Positions 12,354-24,170 of a stretch of 64,000 nucleotides of DNA are shown piece after piece (positions within the stretch are counted from its first letter, which is position 1; each line of letters starts with the position of its first letter). The notes under the pieces are model-generated. The model worked only from the letters and a program-made list of their open reading frames with translations, searched no databases and was not told where the DNA came from. A program made the position numbers and the translations under genes. Origin of the DNA: Iris pallida (lineage: Eukaryota > Streptophyta > Magnoliopsida > Asparagales > Iridaceae); contig JANAVB010005597.1 of assembly GCA_029216955.1 (NCBI GenBank), positions 47,169,568-47,233,567 of the forward strand, read 5' to 3'.

Positions 12354-14159
12354 CCCTATCCTCCTAAACCAACATCAGCAGACAAGGGAAAGCAACATGT
12401 TCGCTTTGATAAAGCATTGAAGAAGTCATCATCTCTTGGACTTAAAAAGCCTTATAATTTTGACATATTAGCTCAATTGGCTAATACTCCGGCAAGATTG
12501 TTAATCTTTGAACTTTTACGTCTCTCAAAAGAAATTCGTGAGACATTAAGTGAAGCCTTGATGCAGGCTGACGCTTGTTTGACTTTTTTCAAGAAGCCCG
12601 AAAAAGAGCCAGTCAGCTGTGCACATTGTCATAGTGTATTCGAACTAATGCCCAATATCACTTTTACACAAGATGACATATTGTTAGAAGAAAATCGTCA
12701 TGATCGTCCTCTTTATTTCACGGGATATGTAGACACCATGAAAGTCGACCGCATTCTGATTGATCCCGGGTCTGCACTTAGCATCATGCCGAAGTCCTTA
12801 CTGGATGCTTTGAAAATCCCAGTACACAATCTTTCTACAACTATCACTACCATCCTGGGATTCAATCAAGGAAGAAGTGAACCTTTGGGGAAAATACGCC
12901 TAAAACTTCAAATTGGCATTATTCGCACAAAGGTAACTTTCTATGTTATTGACAATCATGGCTCATACAATGCTTTGTTGGGAATGCCATTCCTCCATGA
13001 ACACAATATTGTACCCTCTACACTCCACTAATGTTTCAAATATGTGGATGGTAATGGAGAAGTCCAAAAAGAGGTTGCAGATCTAAATCCTTTCAAAGGA
13101 GTTGAAGCATACTGTAACGATTCTCGTATGTACAGAGAGGAATTCATAAAATTGGTACTAGCAATGGACACAGATGAAGAACAGAAGAGTATACCTAATG
13201 ATACTCTGGTGATTCCGGTCAAAGGATGTACCTCCTGTCCTCAGTCTTCCAAACCTCTGACTATCTATCTAACTTCCCATGAGAAGCGACCTAAAGATGA
13301 TAGTCAAGAACAAAGGAAGCTCACCTCTTCTGAACCGCTTGTAATCGATCTTCGTCGCAATAAGCTCCCTCCTCCTTCTCGTTCTTCTTCTCCCCCTCTT
13401 GTTATCAATCTGACTAAGCCTGCTAAGGCTAAAGTCCTTGTTGTAAATGATGGTATAAAAATCAATAAAGCATCTCCTTTGCAGTATACTGATGTCTCTT
13501 ATTATACTCAGTGTTATCTGGATATGCTAGATAGCTTTAAACCACTTACAATAGAAGTCGTATCATCTCGACGAAACGTGGTATCGCTGGATTCAATACA
13601 AGAGTCGTACTTTTTAGTACCGTCTCGAAAGAAAGATGAAAAGCCTATATTCTTCAACAAAAGAGAAGAACCAAAAATTATGCTCTATAATGATAATAGA
13701 GATGATACAGGAAGGCTACAATTACGACACTATAGTCCACAATCCAAAGCCATCATCCGTAAAATGGACTATGATTTCAGAACAGGTCTCAACAATGGTA
13801 AAGGAAGGCGAACCCCTCTTCGTATTGTTGTTCCAAAAGAAAAATTACAACAATACCACAGTAAAACGAAACGAGGACTAGGTTATACGTCACCACTTCC
13901 AGCTCCAGAACCTTCTGAATCTGATGAAGAAGAACGTTCAAACTCCTCTGATTCTATTTCATGGGATTTTGATACCATCATCGGTCATGTTCATAAGGTG
14001 ATAGTATCTTCTAACATGGAGTCCGTCGAATTCTCAGAAGATGATGAAGATGACATTGAAGAAGCTCTTGAAGTGGACCCTTGGGCACAAAGGATGGACA
14101 ATCAGTGGGAACTTCATTTTGAACAACGAGAACCACCTACTGAGGATCAACTAGTCTAG
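12354..14159 (+). pseudogene. Tat polyprotein: gag end, protease and linker (broken)
   Basis: The true protein frame starts at CCC (12,354); the upstream part of the apparent ORF is LTR sequence. A basic gag-like end (KGKQHVRFDKALKK) is followed by the retropepsin motif LIDPGSALSIMP, with the catalytic Asp at 12,762-12,764. The flap-side motif YNALLGMPFL follows. This protease would cut the polyprotein inside the virus-like particle. A Ser- and Pro-rich linker with acidic runs fills 13,200-14,159. The frame is interrupted by TAA at 13,029-13,031, where relatives have Gln, and TAG at 14,157-14,159. It continues in the same frame into RT. No function is expected from this copy. Confidence 0.85.
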
Positions 14160-16400
14160 GTTGATATTGGAGAAAAGGGTGTATCACGACCAATCTTCAT
14201 TAGCAAGAATCTTCCAGAGGATGATAAACAAGAATTAATTCACCTTATTCGTGAATACATTGACGTCTTCGCCTGGAGTTACGAAGATATGCCAGGATTA
14301 GATCCTCAAATTGTAACTCACAAGCTTAACATTTTGCCGAATACCAAACCGGTCAAACAACAACAACGACGATTCAAGCCTGAAATGATGGATGCAATTG
14401 ATGATGAAGTCAAAAAACTTATAGCTTGTAGTTTTATCAGAGAAGAACAACATCCTGACTGGGTGGCCAATGTCGTCCCAGTCCTGAAGAAGACCGGAAA
14501 GGTTCGACTTTGCATAGACTTTCGGGATCTCAATGATGCTTGCCCTAAAGACGAATTCTCTCTCCCAATTACTGATGTTATGATCGACAATACATGTTGA
14601 TTCGAACGAATTTCTTTTATGGATGGGTTTTCTGGATATAATCAAATCCGGATGAATCCTGAAGATGAAAAACATACTTCGTTTTGTACTCCTCGGGGTA
14701 TGTACTGTTATACAGTCATGCCGTTTGGTCTTAAGAACACAGGTACAACTTACCAGCGGGCTATGAGTACTATCTTTCGAGATCATTTGCGAAAGACTGT
14801 CGAATGCTATATTGACGATATTGCTGTCAAAAGTTGTCTCAAAGAAAATCACATTCAAGATTTAAGAACTATCTTCAATCTAATGCGCCAGCATCAACTC
14901 AAAATGAACCCCACCAAGTCTTTCTTGGGTGTCTCTAGTGGTAAGTTTCTCGGCTTCGTCATTACCTCTAAAGGTATACACGTTGATCCCGAGAAGATCA
15001 AAGCCATTCAAGAGATGCGTCCTCCACGCAACCTAAAAGAGCTACGAGGATTCCAAGGTCGGCTTGCGTACATCAGGCGGTTCATTTCGAATTTATCTGG
15101 ACGTTGCAGACCATTTACTCAATTAATGAAGAAAGGTGTATCTTTCGTTTGGACGAAAGAATGTCAACGAGCATTTGACGACATAAAGCGGTATTTAATG
15201 AGTCTACCGGTTCTTGTACCACCGGTATCAGGAATACCCTTCTTAATATATGTCCGAGTAATGGATCATTCATTGGTAGCTTTGCTGGCTCAAAAGAACA
15301 AGGAAGGTCATGAACAAGCCATCTACTATCTTAGCCGAACGATGATTGGAGCTGAACATCATTATAGTCCGGTGGAGAAGAAATGTTTAGCCTTAATATT
15401 TGCTGTTCAGAAGACAAGACATTACATCATAGGCCAAACTATTCATGTCATATTCCGAGTCAATCCTCTTCGAGTTCTAATGAAGAAGCCAAGTACGCTT
15501 AATTCTAGGCTTGCTACATGGGCCATATTATTAGTGCAATATGATATGTTTTATGTTCCTCAAAAGTCTGTGAAAGGCCAAGCACTTGTCGATTTCTTAG
15601 CAGCTCATCCTGTCCCTGAGACATCTAAACTCTATGATGAGATTCTGAACGAAACTTTGGAATCAAATATGATTTCAGAAGAATTTCCTACTTGGAGATT
15701 ATTCTTTGATGGAGCTTCTAGAATTGGACCTGGAGGTACTCTTGTTGCGAGAGTGGGAATTGTTCTCGTTTCACCCGAGGGATTAACTATTCAAATGGCC
15801 TATTCTTTAGACGAATTATGCTCTAACAATATGGCAGAATACAATGCCTTGCTCATTGGACTCCAATTGGCTAAACAACTGGATATTGAATATCTCGAAG
15901 TATATGGCGACTCTAAGCTGATTGTTAATCAGGTTAGAGGCATATATGAAGTCCGACATCAAGATTTAGTACCATACCATGAAGCAGCAACCAAGATAGC
16001 TTCTTTATTTAAAGGGTTCTTCATCGAACATGTACGTCGGGCATGTAATAAAGAAGCTGATGCCTTAGCTAACCTAGTTGCAGTGTTGGCAGTTCCAGTT
16101 AAAAGGCAACAGATGGTTGTTATCTCTAATAGAGAACTATTCTGTGTTGAAAACAACCACAACATTGAATTAAGCAACCTAACTGAAGTCAATGTCCTTA
16201 GCGAGGATTGGAGAGTACCTTTCATTAATTTTGCAGTACATGACATTTTGCTAGAAGATCCTAAAGAAGCTACAAGTATCCGTCGTCGATCACTTCGATT
16301 CTATTATAATCATACTACTAAGACACTATATCGAAGAACTTTTGGTGGATTACTCTTGAGGTCGCTGGTGATGAAGCAAAACAGATATTACGTGAGGCTC
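14160..16400 (+). pseudogene. Tat polyprotein: RT, RNase H and second RNase H (broken)
   Basis: RT motifs appear in order: LCIDFRDLNDACPKDEF, FMDGFSGYNQI, and the active-site YIDD at 14,808-14,819. A normal Gypsy RNase H follows (YLSRTMIGAEHHYSPVEKKC), then the archaeal-type RNase H found in Tat elements. Its acidic residues are visible in FFDGASRIGPGG (Asp at 15,708), NMAEYNALLIGL, VYGDSKLIVNQV and ACNKEADALANL. TGA at 14,598-14,600 interrupts the RT. A frameshift between about 16,340 and 16,460 moves the integrase start to frame 2. Apart from these, the frame is open for over 2 kb. Confidence 0.9.
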
Positions 16401-17460
16401 ATGATGGTGTTTGTGGAGCACATCAACCTGGTCATAAACTACAGGATTGTATCCGACGTATGGGCTACTACTGGCCCTCTATGGTATCAGATGCTATTGA
16501 TTATGCAAGGAAATATCGTGCATGTCAAATTTATGCGAATTTTATTCACCAACCGTCAGAATTTCTTCATCCAACTGCAGCCTCATGGCCTTTTGAAGCT
16601 TGGGGAATGGATATAATTGGCCCTATTAATCCTCCTTCATCTAAAGGACATCGATTCATCTTAGCTATAACCGATTATTTTTTCAAGTGGGCCGAAGCTA
16701 TACCTTTGGCGGAAGTAAAGAATAGTAGTGTCATCAACTTCATTAAACATCATGTGATATACAGATTTGGTGTCTCTCGCCGAATCATCCATGATAATAG
16801 GCCACAATTTATCAGCCAGAAGTTTAATAGGTTCTGTGATGATAACAGAATCAATAATGTCGCCTCTACAACCTATAATCCTGTGGCTAACGGGTTGGCT
16901 GAAGCATTCAACAAGACCATTATCAAACTCCTTAAAAAGTTTGTCTCTATTACAAACGTAATTGGAGTGATAAACTCGGAGAATGTCTATGGGCATATCG
17001 TACTACCGTCCGTAATCCCACAGGTTGTACACCTTTTTCTCTGGTATATGGATGTGAAGCTGTGCTACCTTTGGAAATTCAAATTCCATCATTGAGAATC
17101 GCCATTGCTAATGAGCTTACTATAGACAATAATGATCGTCTTCGGCTTCAGGAATTGGAGGCGCTCGACGAGAAAAGGTTATTAGCTCAATAGCATATCG
17201 AACTTTATCAGGCCCAGATTTCAAAAGCTTTCAATCGCAAAGTTAGAGTGCGAACATTTCAAGAAGGCAAGTTGGTTCTTACAGTCAGACGTCCTATGAC
17301 TATGACACATATGAGCAAAGGCAAGTTCGAGACAAAATGGGAAGGACCGTATGTGATAAATAAAGTCTTCTCCAATAGAGCATATCAATTAACAGATATG
17401 GATGGCAGAGTTGCTATGATGCCCATCAATGGCAAATTTCTCAAGAAATATTATGTATAA
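16401..17460 (+). pseudogene. Tat integrase (broken)
   Basis: The DDE core is recognisable: WGMDIIGPI (Asp at 16,610), IIHDNRPQF for the second Asp, and NGLAEAFNKTI for the Glu. The zinc-binding N-terminus is damaged by the frameshift at its start. A second frameshift near 16,950 moves the remaining protein to frame 1, where WAYRTT and TPFSLVYG follow. TAG at 17,191-17,193 interrupts the C-terminal domain. That domain ends with GKFETKWEGPYVINKVF and a terminal stop at 17,458-17,460. Integrase would insert the cDNA; this copy cannot encode an intact one. Confidence 0.88.
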
Positions 17461-17543
17461 AGACAAAATATACTTTATTTTCAGAGACATGATGTAAATA
17501 AAAGTTTATTTTTTATTCAAAAGCAGAATAAAATTACATAATA

Positions 17544-17831
17544 TTAAGGACGGGGAGGAGGCCGTGATCCTTCCTGATTAAATACAAAGTTCGCCAACCG
17601 TTCAAAAATCTCATTGTCTGAACGCACCAGGAACTCACAAACAGCCATCCTCAATGCCTCTTCTTCGGCAGTTTTTTCAGGCTCCACTAACTGGGAGATC
17701 AAATCCTGTCCTGGTGCAGGAGGAACAGTTGAGCCTTCGCCCCTTTCTTTTTGAGAAGGCACTGGAGGCTCAGCAAGGGAAGTCTTGGTTTCTTCTTCAG
17801 TCTTCGGAGCAATCAAATCTTTGGAAGACAT
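17544..17831 (-). CDS. Antisense ORF in Tat 3' region, 95 aa
   Basis: An ATG-started ORF runs opposite to the element, ending about 85 bp downstream of the integrase stop. The protein is Glu- and Pro-rich in its first half (TEEETKTSLAEPPVP) and has a helical-looking second half (EEEALRMAVCEFLVRSDNE). It has no domain I recognise. Some Tat-lineage elements, such as Grande of maize, are known to carry an antisense gene in the long 3' region, so position and strand fit. I see no sequence proof of homology. A second antisense ORF lies at 42,748-43,071 in the same region. It could be chance. Confidence 0.4.
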   Translation of the reverse strand: MSSKDLIAPKTEEETKTSLAEPPVPSQKERGEGSTVPPAPGQDLISQLVEPEKTAEEEALRMAVCEFLVRSDNEIFERLANFVFNQEGSRPPPRP

Positions 17832-20201
17832 TTCTTTTCTTGCACAGGAAGAAAAGAGATTGACAATTTATAGGCAGAACAACTAAGTAATCAGCCTTGA
17901 GAACTGATACGACTTTTGTAAAGAGGCACAACTGTTTGTTCATTTCTAACGGTTCATTCATAACCGACTCTTCATCTTCCCTTCTTCGAAATTGACGTGC
18001 TTGATTCATTCGCTTTCTTCTTCGAAAATTTAAACGACCATTCATTCATTCAATATTTTTTCCTCAGAAATTGAAGTGAATGATCACCCATTCATTCATC
18101 ATAGTGAGAGGTCATGTCTTTTACAAGACATCAAAATAACTTGCAACATTCGTAATCCTCTCTGGATTCTGTTATCTATGACAGCATAGCAAAATCAAAT
18201 TGCAAAAAAAAGTATAACGCCCCGGTCCCAAAATACGTAGGACTAGGAACGTAGACATGTCAGCTGTATACATACGAAGTACACTCCAATATATGGAACC
18301 CTCGTATGAATACATAAGCTACAAAATATAGTAGAACCATAACTAATCTCATCCACACAAAATAAAGGAATAAAAGATATCATAAAATGATAATGAATTG
18401 TCTTGATACAATATATTGGACGGAGACAAATCCACTACCAACAAGTAAAGAAAAATACATGAGAAAAGAAATGATTTTGGCGAGCGAAGCGAAGACGATC
18501 CAAGCGCAATCATCCTCGAAGAATTAGCGATGATCACGTCTAGAGCTAGAACACCTGCGAAAGACAAGAGCACACACCTGGAGAGATAACCAGGTCCTCA
18601 GAGGGACGTAACAAGACACATAATATCATGCCATATAAACTGAATAAATATTACTCAAATAATAAGTCAATTGAATTATAACATGGTCCAATACACACCT
18701 ATTGAATTAGCGTACCATTCCCCCAACCAAACAAGGACAGAAGATGGTAAACTAATTCACGGTGACGTATCTTTCCATGCTATGAATCCAATATGGGATC
18801 CGGACCCCAACAAGGTTCAATACCTTCTCATCGGAGTAGTAAGCCACACCTACAACCAAACAAGGACAAGATGTGACGAACTAATCTGCGATAAGTTATT
18901 GTTCCAAGCCACGGTCAGATACAAGTACCCAAACCAAAAGTACTCGTACCTAACGGAATAAGGTGCCTAACCATTCTAAGTGAAATGTAGTTAAGAACAA
19001 TCCTTCCTACGCATGGGTCCTAGCTAAATAGGATCGGCATAGTCCCCCCTTGGGGCACCAGAGGCCCAATCAATAAGAGCATAACGTTCTGCAGAACGTC
19101 AGTGGCCGTCAGTAATCATGGGTAAGCTGACCTGCGTCTCCGGCGGAGCTCACGGGTTACAAAAGGAAAAGTGCATCGAAGCCCATACGCTAAGGAATTG
19201 TCCTCCCCGTCCAATGCCTACTATGTTGTATCCACAACATAAAACCTCTATAACCGCTAAGTCAAACTAGCATGCAACCTCTATTAGCGGTTATTCCTAT
19301 CGCACGGCTTGTACGTACTGGTGGCCAGCCAATCACGCACGTCCGTGTTCTACATGCGACACACAGCTTCGTGGTACAACGTGTCAAGGCCGTGAATGCA
19401 ACACACAAAGGTGGTCCCTTAAATCTAGGTTTAATGTGTAAGAAAAATAATACATAGCAGGAAATATAATTGAACAGTAAGTTCTAACAGGTTATGTCAT
19501 GTATCACAGTTTATTTTGCATAAAGAAAATAATGAATAATTCATAAAATATGAGCTAAAATAAATAAACAGCAAATGGCAAGGTGTCTTGCCTGGTAGGA
19601 CGCCTGGTGTACTGCAATGATCAATATGACACGAACTGCGACTTCGGATAACAACTATGCAAGGTGACCTCTGATGGTGGCATGGACAGTTCCATTGGGT
19701 CCGGAAGGGTCAAATTGGTTAAGGATGATATAGGAAAGTCCGAGATTTGCAAGAAGATGTGGATATGACTAGCCATGAATAAGATTGCTTATTTGAAGAG
19801 AATTTGTAGAAATAAATAAATAAACTATTTTTAGAAAATAATTATATATTTAAACTAAGTTTTTATTTCTCCAAATACTATAAAGAAATATTTGAAAAGT
19901 CTAAAAATATTTTTAGACTAAAACTAATTCTGTGAAAATATAATTCTTAGACCAAACCATATTCTTAAAATACCATAAAAATAAAATAATAATATATCTA
20001 CGCTTCAAAATCCAGTTTTGTAAATAATATAGGCCAAGCCTAGTACTACATATTTTATGACAATTAAAAATTTTAGGAGAATATATGTTTATTCCAAAAT
20101 AACTAAAAAAATTTATAATAATAAAAATCTTAATACTATTTTGCTATTTAATGCTATACTAATTAATGGTATATATATTGTATATCGAAAAATCTAATGT
20201 A

Positions 20202-20202
<1 letters not shown>

Positions 20203-20253
<51 letters not shown>
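20203..20253. repeat. (AAT)n microsatellite
   Basis: About 17 AAT units in the E2 3' LTR. The other LTR has the same array at 40,013-40,068, where a MITE is inserted. Confidence 0.97.
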
Positions 20254-20254
<1 letters not shown>

Positions 20255-20289
20255 GATGATAATAATAATAATAGTTAACAAAAAATATA

Positions 20290-20970
20290 ATAAAAAAACA
20301 TTAAAACTGTGCTGTGCTTCTAAACAACGAAAGTGAGGAGATTAGTGAGGTGAGAGAGAGAAGGAGAGGCGGAGAGGAAAAAGAGGACGGACGAGTAAAG
20401 GAAGCGGGAGGACGAGATCGGCGGAGGAGCGGCGACCGGGCGGCAGTCGTCTCCAGCAGTGGAGTGGAGGCCGACGGACGCGGCTCCAGGAGGAGGGTTT
20501 GGAGGAACAGTGAGGAGTTCGAGGCTGGGCTCGGCGCGCGGAGGTCGACGCACGCGCGGCGGCGGGTCAGAGAGAGAGGCGGAGACCGTGGCGGCCAGGA
20601 GCACGGCGGAGGAACGGTCGTGGAGGGGTGCACGCGCCTCCGGCGCAGTGGCGACGGCTAGGCGGGGGCGCGGAGACTGGCGGCGGCTAGGTCGGAGGAA
20701 AAAGGGAAGAGGGCGGAGAAGGGGCTGACGCGCACTGGTGTCGACGATCAGGTAAGTGGTGACAGAGGTTTATTCTTTTTTTTGTGTTTGGGTCGAAATG
20801 TTCGACGTCGTGGAGGTCGGGGAGTGCTCGAGCGGCAAGGTGGCCGGGTGGTTGAGGGGTTTTTATGGTGGGGACTCGGTGGCGATGAGTGGGGACAACA
20901 CTAGTGGCTGGCGGTGGTGACGGCCGGAGAGGGGGGGCCAGTTAGTGTCGGCATTGTCGTGTTGGATGGT
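20290..20970 (+). other. GC-rich block present in only one E2 LTR
   Basis: About 0.67 kb of G- and C-rich sequence lies between the AAT array and GTATTGCC. The partner LTR passes directly from one to the other near 40,318. It holds overlapping Arg-rich ORFs and an excellent plus-strand splice donor, ATCAG/GTAAGTG, at about 20,748-20,759, followed by a T-rich run. It resembles a first exon of a plant gene. Because the neighbouring GC-rich sequence is in both LTRs, a deletion from the partner is simpler than a new capture. Confidence 0.6.
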
Positions 20971-22821
20971 ATTGCCGGGCTCGGGGTTCATCGAAGAGTG
21001 GCGATGGCGGCGAGGCGCTATCAAGGCGATGGATCTGTCTCCCGGAAGCGCCAGGATTAGGATTTATGTCACGCCCCAGAACCAGAATACTGGAGAACGG
21101 GGGCAGACATAGCCAGCTACGTATATTGAAATGGAAACCACCTCGATATACGGTCACGGCTGTCTAGATATATGAGGATTTACTACAAGGCAACAGTCTC
21201 TTATGGTCATGAACAAGCCTAATGTCTCAATTACAAGCAAGTAAGTAAGGTCGCAAGATGTATGATCATTAAATATACAATAATAAGGCGTCCCAAATAT
21301 TACGTATTCAGCTGATCATGAAGCTAGTCGTTACAAAATGTTAGGACTAGCAAGAGTTTAGTCGTACATGATCAACCCTAGGATTTGTTAATCATGTTTA
21401 CAGCCCGTAGGCAGACAGTAAGTAAAAGTGCATCGAGCTAACAGGTGCTCGTCGGCTAAATTCCTCAAAAGAATAGTTTTACAATAAAGTGGGCAAGACA
21501 AAAAGGAAAACCCACTCTTGGCCCGGGTTCCATCTAGTTGTCACCATTGGGCTGGAAGCTTGGTAGATCCTCGGGAGCTGCTCCAAAATTTGGCCACACA
21601 AAACCAGCTGGGTCAACCCCAGAAAGAGCAAGTGCCACAAGGGGGCCACGAAATAAGAACAGAAGCCAGCAAATAGCACAAGAAAATCTAATATTAACAC
21701 TAGAATCTATGAAAACATGTCAGGATGATATACGATGAGATAACTATGGAACTATTTCGATAGCCAGGTTACAATCCGTAACCCAAACAAGGACCGGAGT
21801 TGTAACCCTTCATCTGAACAGAACTTGGTTTCCCACCATTTATCGACAAGATAATAATACGAGAAATGAAGACATGAAGCAATCTTGTACTGGATCAAGA
21901 CATGACTAGACTGGTTACACCTCATTCAATCAATCACGGCCAAGCAGATACTACGGCTTAATACTTTAACTAACTAGGGTTATCACAGGCCTAATTACTA
22001 ACAAGATGCAGTGAGATGATTCCCCAGCCACAAGCCCGGCAGACCATCCAGGTTATCCAGGTCGAAAGTTAAGGGTTGAATTCTGGTGGGTACATCGTCC
22101 AGGAAACGTATGTACCCTTAAGTGACTTAGAAGGTGCAACATATAACAGTGTGCTGGAAATGCGCCCTACTCGACGGCAGGCTACAGATCCCAAGAGCGC
22201 CCAGGTAACGGGATTGCCTGTAGCTGTGTTATCTCTTCATGACTACTGTGGTATTCTAGTTATTAGCCTTAATCCATTTTGGTAGGTACTCCTGATCGTG
22301 GTACTCAGGAGTCCCATCCTAGACATGATGCAAGACAGGACAAGTGGATTTAACAAGCAAGCAAGGAAGAACCACCCACGGTGTCAAGGCAGGTCAAGCT
22401 AAGTTAGCCGTCGCAACAGCATTAAGTTATCAAGTCATGCTACAAGTCAGGAGTGCACCGCCACGGGCAACTATCAAGTTATCAATTCACAAGGATTAAT
22501 TACAAGTTACAAGTTAGGTGTGCACCCCACTGGGTCACTAGCAAGGAGATTAGAGAATACCAGGATCATAATTCACAGAAAATCCCGAAAATCGTACCAG
22601 TCATAAACAATGATTTGAAAATCGTGTTAGGTCGTGTCGGGTCAAGATAGTCGTGCTGTGTTGAACAAGATCTCAGGAAACCCAATCCACAAAAGAGAAA
22701 CCAAGTCGAGAAATAAAACCAATACTCCAAGAGCCAATAGGTTTAATCAAGGGGCCAGGGGGTTGGGCGTACGCGTAAGAGCACACACACAGGGTGAGCA
22801 TACACGCAAAAGCACGCACAC

Positions 22822-23052
22822 AGGAGAGCAGCGTACACACAAAAGCACGCACGCAGGAGAGCAGCGTACGCACAAAAGTACGCACGTAGGAGAGCTGCGT
22901 ACGCACAAAAGCACGCACGCAGGAGACCTACGTACGCACAAAAGCACGCACGCAGGAGAGCTGCGTACGCACAAAAGCACGCACACAGGAGAGCTGCGTA
23001 CGCACAAAAGCACGCACGCAGGAGAGCTGCGTACGCACAAAAGCACGCACGC
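22822..23052. repeat. 33-bp minisatellite, 7 units
   Basis: Seven tandem units of a 33-bp sequence (AGGAGAGCTGCGTACGCACA, then AAAGCACGCACGC) occur with a few substitutions. Because 33 is a multiple of three, the array keeps several frames open and gives 11-residue protein repeats with no other sign of coding. Confidence 0.97.
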
Positions 23053-23163
23053 AAGAGAAAGCGTACGCTCAGGACATGCGTACGCTCAAGTCAGGACACG
23101 CTCAAGTCTGCGTACCAGGGCACGCTCGAGTCTACGTACCAGGGCATGCTCGAGTCTGCGTAC

Positions 23164-23278
23164 GCAAGAGACACGCTTCCAACAGGAAGCATACCCAAGT
23201 CTGCGTACGCAAGAGACACGCTTCCAACAGGAAGCGTACCCAAGAGACACGCTTCCAACAGAAAGCGTACCCAAGTCT
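23164..23278. repeat. Hairpin-forming tandem repeat, 3 units
   Basis: Three copies of ACGCTTCCAACAGGAAGCGT or close variants form an 8-bp stem with an AACA loop, separated by CCCAAG and linker sequence. The partner LTR has four copies at about 31,048-31,170. Confidence 0.9.
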
Positions 23279-24001
23279 GCGTACGCGGCGCTAAAGAGCG
23301 CGCGCAGCTCAGTGGCGTAAGCTAAAAAGCTCTGCACACTGCTCACTGTCTTCTCCAAGCCAGCAAGAACTCCATGGTTGAACCCAAAGCTTCAAAAGTT
23401 CATAACTTGGCCATCCGGACTCCAAATTCGGATTTCCAAGGTTCCAACTTGGATGAAATGGAGTTCTCTTCCACATGTAAACATCAAAACCCATAAAAAT
23501 CCAACTTAAATGGATCAAAACTATGTAAATCTGAAAAATAAAGAAAACTTAGATCTCGAACAATGGAGACTTCAAATCACAAAATACCAAGTTCTAATGT
23601 TGATCACCATCTCCTAATCTAGCAAATGGACAAATAAAATAGGGTTCTCATGTGGTGGCAAGGTGCACTTGCCTATGGGTTGTTGTTGTGTAGAGGAAGG
23701 AGAAGAGTGTAGAGGAAGAAAAAGAAGAAAATTAATGGAGGTTTATGAGGAGAGAGAAAAAGTTGGTAGAGTTTTAAAGAGGGTGGGATGTGGTGTGTTG
23801 AGGGTGGAGCATAGGCTAAGGTGTTCCAATACACATTAAACCAAACCAAACCAACCCAAACTAATTAAAACCGAGCCATGTCAAAACCCAAAATACGAGA
23901 AATACCGAAATTCCACAAGTTGAGAAAAATAAAATTACATGCCAAAATCAAGATACGAGTATAAATACGAAATACGGGAAATACGGGAATTGAGGGTGAC
24001 A

Positions 24002-24040
24002 ACTCTACCCACCATAAAAGAATTCCGTCCTCGGAATTTA
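24002..24040 (-). other. Polypurine tract of Tekay element
   Basis: On the minus strand CCGAGGACGGAATTC, then TTTTATGGTGGGTAGAGT, runs directly into the 3' LTR. It is the same block as in element A and E2. Confidence 0.75.
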
Positions 24041-24170
24041 ATCAAGGAGCTAGAGATTGTCACGACAAGTTACACTAAGCACAGGCATGCTACACTAAGC
24101 AGTTCAATCATACAATCATACAATGCAAGCAAGGAAGAGAAAACGTAAGGCATAAGAAAGACATTATACC

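Larger units (their letters stand above)
12354..18212 (+). mobile_element. Tat-lineage Gypsy element, first segment
   Basis: This is the interior of a Gypsy element, starting in gag-pro where element A inserted and running to the E2 insertion. A second RNase H after the normal one marks the Tat clade. The element resumes at 41,489 beyond E2. Its 5' LTR and gag are not in the window. From 17,461 to 18,212 there is no sense coding sequence, but there is an antisense ORF. Confidence 0.88.
18213..21066 (-). mobile_element. E2 3' LTR, first segment
   Basis: Collinear with 38,015-40,416. The LTR continues after the Tekay insertion at 31,905-31,982 and after the solo LTR at 35,742. It carries an (AAT)n array and a GC-rich block that the other LTR has largely lost. 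Confidence 0.9.
21067..24001 (-). mobile_element. Tekay element 3' LTR
   Basis: 2,935 bp, TGTCACGCCCC...GAGGGTGACA. The central part contains a 33-bp minisatellite and a hairpin-forming repeat. It is 47 bp longer than its partner, mainly through array copy number. Confidence 0.95.

Noticed and set aside
20301..20728. Arg-rich and Ser/Pro-rich ORFs on both strands
   Set aside because: High GC removes stops in all frames; only the splice donor and block absence in the other LTR are worth noting.
22634..23320. 228-codon ORF with 11-residue repeats (THKSTHAGELR-like)
   Set aside because: The array unit is 33 bp, so any stop-free frame stays open. The ORF lies in an LTR, overlaps similar ORFs on the other strand, and the unit number differs between LTRs.
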